Source: Nesterenkonia sedimenti
GTDB lineage: Bacteria > Actinomycetota > Actinomycetes > Actinomycetales > Micrococcaceae
Reading direction: 5' to 3'
DNA length: 64,000 bases
Assembly (NCBI RefSeq): GCF_012641515.1
Contig: NZ_JABAHY010000005.1
Span: 1-64,000, forward strand
Of the stretch, positions 59,994 through 64,000 are shown piece by piece (positions within the stretch are counted from its first letter, which is position 1; each line of letters opens with the position of its first letter). A program made the position numbers and the translations under genes. The notes under the pieces are model-generated. The model ran no database searches and was not told the origin of the DNA. It was given only the letters and a program-made list of their open reading frames with translations.

Positions 59994-61535
59994 TTGTCAG
60001 AAGGCACCATCTACCAGGCATTCCGCAACCACGCAGAACAACGCCCTGACAAGGTTCTCTTCGATATCCCCGGTGGCGAGAGCATCACCTACGGCCAGAC
60101 CCGGCAGAAGGTCGAGGCCATTGCTGCCAATCTGGTCAGCGACGGTGTCTCACCGGGGGACCGGGTGGCGATGCAGGTGGAGAAATCCCCGGAGGCCATT
60201 GCGCTCTACCTCGCGACCCTTCAGATCGGTGGGATCTTCCTGCCGCTGAACACTGCTTATACCGGGGCCGAGATGGACTATTTCATCGACGACGCCGCCC
60301 CGAAGGTCCTGGTCTGTGACCCATCGGCCGCTGCTGAGCACGCCCACCGCAGTGGGTTGGTTGTCGAGACCCTGGGCACTCAACAGGACGGCACACTCCT
60401 CCGGGAGACCCAGCCGCATACCGCGGTCTACGAGGCCCAGCCCGAGGACCCCGCGGCGATCCTCTACACCTCAGGAACGACCGGACGTTCCAAGGGTGCG
60501 GTGCTGACCCACTACAATCTGGCCTCCAACTGTCAGGCGCTGCTGGAGACCTGGCACTACACCGCCGAGGACACCCTGATCCACGCCCTGCCCATCTTCC
60601 ATATCCACGGACTCTTTGTGGCCGCCAATATGACCCTGGCCTCCGGTGCCTCGATGTACTGGCTGGCGAAATTCGACGCCGAGGCCATCCTGGATCTGCT
60701 GCCTTCGGCTACCGTGCTGATGGGCGTTCCCACCTTCTACACCCGGCTGCTGAAGAACCCACGGCTGAACCGGGAGATCTGCTCTGGCATGCGGCTGTTT
60801 GTCTCGGGATCGGCGCCTCTGCTGGCAGTGGGCCACGAGGCTTTCGAGGAGCGCACCGGCCACGCCATCCTGGAGCGCTACGGGATGACCGAGACCGGGA
60901 TGAACACCACCAACCCATATCTTTCGGACGCCGATTCCGGTGGAGGTCCGCGCAAACCGGGAACGGTCGGCAAGCCCTTCCCCGGTGTGGAAGTCCGAGT
61001 GGTCTCTCGCCAGAACGGTAAGGAAGTGGAACAGGGCGAGGTCGGCATCGTTGAGGTGCGCGGTCCCAATGTCTTCAGCGGCTACTGGAATATGCCGGAG
61101 AAGACCGCAGCTGAGTTCCGCGAGGACGGTTTCTTCATCACCGGTGACCTCGGGCGGATCGATGAGGACGGCTACCTCTGCATCGTTGGCCGAGATAAGG
61201 ACCTCATCATCTCCGGGGGTTATAACGTCTACCCCAAGGAGATTGAGGAAATCCTGGATGACCATCCGGCAGTGCAGGAATCGGCTGTGGTTGGCGTCCC
61301 CCATCCAGATTTCGGCGAGACAGTGCTGGCGGCGGTGGTTCTGAAGGAGGCAGCAGACCCCGATGAGTCACTGACCGAGGAGCTTGAGGAACATGTCTCG
61401 CAGCAGTTAGCCCGGTTCAAACAGCCCCGGGCCTACCGGTTTATCGCAGCCCTGCCCCGTAATGTCATGGGCAAGGTGCAGAAGGCTCAGCTGCGACAGC
61501 AGTACGCTGAGGTATTCGCTGCAGAGGCAGGCTGA
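59994..61535 (+). CDS. Malonyl-CoA synthetase-like acyl-CoA ligase (AMP-binding)
   Basis: This 513-residue ANL-superfamily ligase has AILYTSGTTGRSKGAVLTH as the AMP loop, HGLFVAANMTLASGASMYW and RYGMTETGMNTTNPY, which resemble MatB-type malonyl-CoA synthetases, and the hinge ITGDLGRIDEDGYLCIVGRD. AAAGGAAG lies 5 nt before a TTG start. A GntR/FCD remnant sits tail-to-tail right after it, fitting the matR-mat arrangement. Other short-chain substrates remain possible. Confidence 0.82.
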   Translation: MSEGTIYQAFRNHAEQRPDKVLFDIPGGESITYGQTRQKVEAIAANLVSDGVSPGDRVAMQVEKSPEAIALYLATLQIGGIFLPLNTAYTGAEMDYFIDDAAPKVLVCDPSAAAEHAHRSGLVVETLGTQQDGTLLRETQPHTAVYEAQPEDPAAILYTSGTTGRSKGAVLTHYNLASNCQALLETWHYTAEDTLIHALPIFHIHGLFVAANMTLASGASMYWLAKFDAEAILDLLPSATVLMGVPTFYTRLLKNPRLNREICSGMRLFVSGSAPLLAVGHEAFEERTGHAILERYGMTETGMNTTNPYLSDADSGGGPRKPGTVGKPFPGVEVRVVSRQNGKEVEQGEVGIVEVRGPNVFSGYWNMPEKTAAEFREDGFFITGDLGRIDEDGYLCIVGRDKDLIISGGYNVYPKEIEEILDDHPAVQESAVVGVPHPDFGETVLAAVVLKEAADPDESLTEELEEHVSQQLARFKQPRAYRFIAALPRNVMGKVQKAQLRQQYAEVFAAEAG

Positions 61536-61782
61536 TCAGTCGCCCTGAAAGCTGGTGCGGAAACGCTCGGCCGAGAGCTTGATGTGATGACGCATGGCCA
61601 GGGCGGCCTCGCCGGGATCGCGCTGCCGCATGGCGCTGAGGATCAGGGCATGCTCATCCACCGCACGTGTGGTGATCTGGGCGTAATTGGCCAACCGGAA
61701 CAGATGCGCGTGGGTGTGCAGCCTGTTCAGGGCATCCCGAACATAGGGGTTGCCGCCGCCCAGGGCAATGAGATCGTGCAGT
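61536..61782 (-). pseudogene. GntR/FCD regulator, C-terminal fragment
   Basis: On the minus strand this encodes about 80 residues of an FCD domain (GGGNPYVRDALNRLHTHAHL, DEHALILSAMRQRDPGEAAL and MRHHIKLSAERFRTSFQGD then stop). The upstream half with the DNA-binding domain is missing: at about 61782 the sequence switches to a GH3 fragment on the other strand. The gene is dead. It probably regulated the adjacent ligase before decay. Confidence 0.85.
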
Positions 61783-62019
61783 TACACCCGGGTAGAGCTG
61801 GCACCGGGGGAGTCGAAGCGGGTCACCTTTGAGGTGAATGCCGACCGGTTCTCCTTCACCGGTTTGGACTACACACGGATTGTGGAACCGGGACTCATCG
61901 ACCTCTGGATCGGCCCCAGTGCGGGGGACCTCCCCCTGGGCGCTGAGGTCACGCTGACAGGTCAGCTGCGCCGCATCCCCGGATCCCGGGTGATGACCAC
62001 ACCAGCACGGGTGAGCTGA
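61783..62019 (+). pseudogene. GH3 beta-glucosidase, C-terminal fibronectin-III-like fragment
   Basis: About 78 residues match the Fn3-like end of glycoside hydrolase family 3 enzymes: YTRVELAPGESKRVTFEVN, RFSFTGLDYTRIVEPG and IDLWIGPSA. No catalytic domain or start codon precedes it. The fragment abuts the GntR remnant at a single breakpoint, showing a deletion or recombination that removed the rest of both genes. Confidence 0.85.
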
Positions 62020-62063
62020 GGGTCAAACGAAGTCATAGTGTCCGGTCACCGGTTGATGCTGGG

Positions 62064-62069
62064 TAGATT
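62064..62069 (+). promoter_or_regulatory. Leaderless -10 hexamer of the nitroreductase gene
   Basis: TAGATT is 7 nt before ATG 62077, with spacer CGTATCC and no ribosome site. Confidence 0.5.
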
Positions 62070-62076
62070 CGTATCC

Positions 62077-62925
62077 ATGACTGAAACCACTGCCACACCG
62101 CTGGATCACCTCACCGCCCGCTGGGGGAAAGAACCTGACTTCATCCCGGAGGAGTGGAATCCCGTTCTGGAGAACCTCATCTCCCACCGGTCGGTGCGTA
62201 AATGGCTGCCCACTGAGGTCAGTGAGAACCAGATCCGCACCATCGCCGCAGCGGCACAGTCAGCCTCCACCAGCTCGAATAAGCAGGTGGTCTCCGTCGT
62301 GGCAGTCCGTGACGCCGAGGCCCGTCAGGCCCTGGCTGAAGTGGGCGGCCCCGCTCAGGCCCCGCATATCTCCTCCGCACCGGTGGTGCTGGTCTGGCTG
62401 GTCGATACCTCCCGGATCCGGCAGGCAGTGGCCGCGGCCCAAGAGGAGAAGCCGGAGGTCGAATACACCGGTGCCGAGTACCTTGATGAGATTCTCGTCG
62501 GTGCCTGCGATGTCGGCATCAACGCCCAGAACGCGGTGGCAGCTGCCCGTTCTCTTGGGCTGGGAACCTGTTTTTTGGGTTCCCTGCGCAACGACGCCGA
62601 ACGGGTGGGGGAGATACTCGGCACCCCAGAGTATGTGGTGCCCTTCCTGGGTCTGGAGATCGGTCACCCCGACCCAGGGGAGGAAGCCGGTATCAAACCC
62701 CGCATCCCGCAAAGCGCCTATCTGCACTGGGAGACCTACGACGCCGAAGCCGCCACCGATGTCGGCGACTACGACCAGACCCTGGCGGAGTACTTCGGCC
62801 GCTGGGGCAAACCCAGCTCCTGGACCCGCCAGCTGGTCGGCCGAGTCGGCCCCAAGGCAGTGCTGTCAGCCAAGCGACACTTCCTGCGCCGAGTCTTCGA
62901 ACGCGCCGGCTTCGGCCTCAAATAG
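62077..62925 (+). CDS. Nitroreductase family flavoprotein (NADPH-dependent oxidoreductase)
   Basis: This 282-residue FMN enzyme is of the NfsA/FRP-like nitroreductase group. LISHRSVRKWLPTEVSENQI is the phosphate-binding N-terminus, and ARSLGLGTCFLGSLRNDAER the central motif. It likely reduces flavins, quinones or nitro compounds. ATG 62077 is chosen from the leaderless promoter; it sits between decayed genes but is itself intact. Confidence 0.87.
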   Translation: MTETTATPLDHLTARWGKEPDFIPEEWNPVLENLISHRSVRKWLPTEVSENQIRTIAAAAQSASTSSNKQVVSVVAVRDAEARQALAEVGGPAQAPHISSAPVVLVWLVDTSRIRQAVAAAQEEKPEVEYTGAEYLDEILVGACDVGINAQNAVAAARSLGLGTCFLGSLRNDAERVGEILGTPEYVVPFLGLEIGHPDPGEEAGIKPRIPQSAYLHWETYDAEAATDVGDYDQTLAEYFGRWGKPSSWTRQLVGRVGPKAVLSAKRHFLRRVFERAGFGLK

Positions 62926-62956
62926 CTCTAGGCCTCGTGTTCCGGATCTGCATATA

Positions 62957-63253
62957 TCAGAGAGGCGATGTCGGTCTATTTTCGTGCCGACATGTTATTA
63001 CCCCTGAATACTCATCTATGCCTATTGATGTGTGCCAGTTATATGTGTGATACCAGGTGTTATTTATGGTTGTCGTTCTACTCAAGATATACGTCATGTA
63101 GCTCACCCCAGATTGAGCTACATGATTTCTGCTGTCGCAGAACGGAGGGGGTCCAGGGTCGAAGTTGTTCGCAGCCGCCACTGCTGACCCCCCAGCTACA
63201 AGTCCCAGTGAAAGTATCCCTGAGGCGATTGTTCTTCTTGTACCAGTTTTCAT
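62957..63253 (-). CDS. Small secreted protein, AT-rich, unknown function
   Basis: This 98-residue protein has a classic signal peptide (MKTGTRRTIASGILSLGLVA onward, cleavage near AVAA/ANN). The mature ~70 residues are rich in Thr, Asn, Tyr, Trp and His with two cysteines (PPFCDSRN and VITCRHEN) that may form one disulphide. GAGGAT lies 7 nt before the ATG, a convincing ribosome site. The gene and its flanks are much richer in A/T than the rest of the window, a sign of transfer. A bacteriocin-like or surface peptide is possible; no family was recognised. Confidence 0.6.
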   Translation of the reverse strand: MKTGTRRTIASGILSLGLVAGGSAVAAANNFDPGPPPFCDSRNHVAQSGVSYMTYILSRTTTINNTWYHTYNWHTSIGIDEYSGVITCRHENRPTSPL

Positions 63254-63322
63254 TGAATTATCCTCAAGAAATAGTTAGTTTCCGTTTTCTTGATTGGCGA
63301 TAGTTCACTGTGCTTGGTAGCA

Positions 63323-64000
63323 GGTGATCTGTTTCCGCTGCGCTTCACCGGCGGGGCCGAGGTCTCGGTTCGCCTGCCCTGGGACCACCGCTGGCACACC
63401 GGACTGCAGTTCACCTGGTCCCATGTCGACGACCAGAACTTCTGGGGCGGGGCCTCATTCGACAAAGACACCAAGTGGTACGTCATGAAGGACAACCTCG
63501 GCACGATGAAGCACACCGGCTTCCGGAACAACCCCACAGGCGGTGGTGAAGTCACCTTCGACGAGGACCTGAAGTGGATCACCGCAGCCGGTGAACACTG
63601 GATGAATGAGCATCGCATCCATCGCATCCACTCCCTGGATCAGAACCGGTTTGCCGCCGGCCGCGGACTCTGGGCGGTGGATCTGACCACAGAGATCACC
63701 AATACCCGCGGCAGCACTATCGCCTTAGGCAGCCCCACCACCGCCGGACGGGAGCATGCAGGCTACACCGGCTGGTTCTGGCGCGGACCCCGGTCCTGGA
63801 CCGGCTGCTCGGTCACCTCCTCCACGGGGCTATCGGATGAAGCCGAGATCATGGGCACCGAGGCCGAATGGGTTGCCTTCAGCTCAGAACATGACGATTA
63901 CGACGGCGGGGGCACAGTCCTGGTCTACTCCGGGACCTCGACCAGTGCTGATGCCGAAGTCCCGCCGATCAAATGGTTCACCCGCACCGGAATCTTCGCC
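63323..64000 (+). pseudogene. DUF6807 (PmoA-like) family protein, 5'-truncated and running off the window
   Basis: The frame encodes HRWHTGLQFTWSHVDDQNFW, LKWITAAGEHWMNEHR, STIALGSPTTAGREHAGYTG and GWFWRGPRSWTGC, matching the DUF6807 family found in glycan-use loci. The expected N-terminal part (roughly 50-80 residues) is missing and is replaced by AT-rich sequence; the frame is open only from 63275, with a TTG at 63290 but no good start. The 3' end lies outside the window, so the remainder could be intact. Confidence 0.78.

Noticed and set aside
62957-63253. Small secreted protein as a lactococcin-972-type bacteriocin
   Set aside because: Size and signal peptide are similar, but the mature sequence lacks the Gly/Trp/Ser pattern of that family and has two cysteines, so the name was not used.
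1-64000. CRISPR array, tRNA, rRNA or known riboswitch
   Set aside because: No regularly spaced repeats, cloverleaf-like sequence or recognisable conserved aptamer core was seen on either strand.

Overview
The window is high-GC DNA from an actinobacterium, most likely a halotolerant member of the Micrococcales (Micrococcaceae, Nesterenkonia-like). This is an inference from a complete ectABC ectoine operon beside Trk-type K+ uptake genes, a DUF6318-like lipoprotein, the 32-residue Actinobacteria-type bS22 gene, a ppx / TIM-barrel / proC / bS22 block like the one in mycobacteria, and very acidic exported proteins. Many genes show a TANNNT hexamer 6-8 nt before an ATG or GTG, the usual arrangement of leaderless actinobacterial mRNAs.

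Layout. 1-2292 is the end of a mobile element: an ISL3-family transposase fragment and a large serine integrase that sits inside, and is translationally coupled to, a truncated DUF4244 (Flp-pilin-like) gene. 2438-16161 is a trans-4-hydroxy-L-proline catabolic locus. It has two proline-racemase-family epimerases, a three-subunit D-hydroxyproline dehydrogenase, a DapA-family deaminase, 2-oxoglutarate semialdehyde dehydrogenase, a TctCBA transporter, a gamma-glutamyltransferase and a GntR/FCD regulator. Four copies of a TGTAA-N4-TTACA-like palindrome lie in its two control regions. 16135-24053 holds a DEAH helicase, two exported proteins, an acetyltransferase, trhO and a methyltransferase. 24296-37544 is core genome (topA, ppx, TIM-barrel isomerase, proC, glutaredoxin, bS22), interrupted by a type I restriction-modification cassette with an embedded DUF3800 gene.

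37662-43130 contains acuC, cutC, an M81 peptidase and trkA/trkH. 43163-45685 is ectABC, followed by two decayed copies of the last codons of ectC. 45912-50505 has a CsbD stress protein and four tandem paralogous lipoproteins that I cannot assign to a known function. 50632-55609 is a small amine/amide catabolic set (MTOX-like oxidase, LysR regulator, GltS symporter, amidase). 55648-61535 is mostly housekeeping (rhodanese, pheA, lipid kinase, serS, dps, malonyl-CoA-synthetase-like ligase). 61536-64000 is a decayed mosaic: a GntR/FCD C-terminus fused tail-to-tail with a GH3 beta-glucosidase C-terminus, a nitroreductase, an AT-rich small secreted protein and a 5'-truncated DUF6807 (PmoA-like) gene that runs off the end.

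The candidates for undescribed biology are the tandem lipoprotein family (46234-50505), the host-gene-captured integrase (2167-2292), the ectC tail array (43170-43325), the DUF3800-carrying restriction cassette inside a core operon, and the AT-rich secreted peptide gene at 62957-63253. No CRISPR array, tRNA or rRNA gene was recognised.
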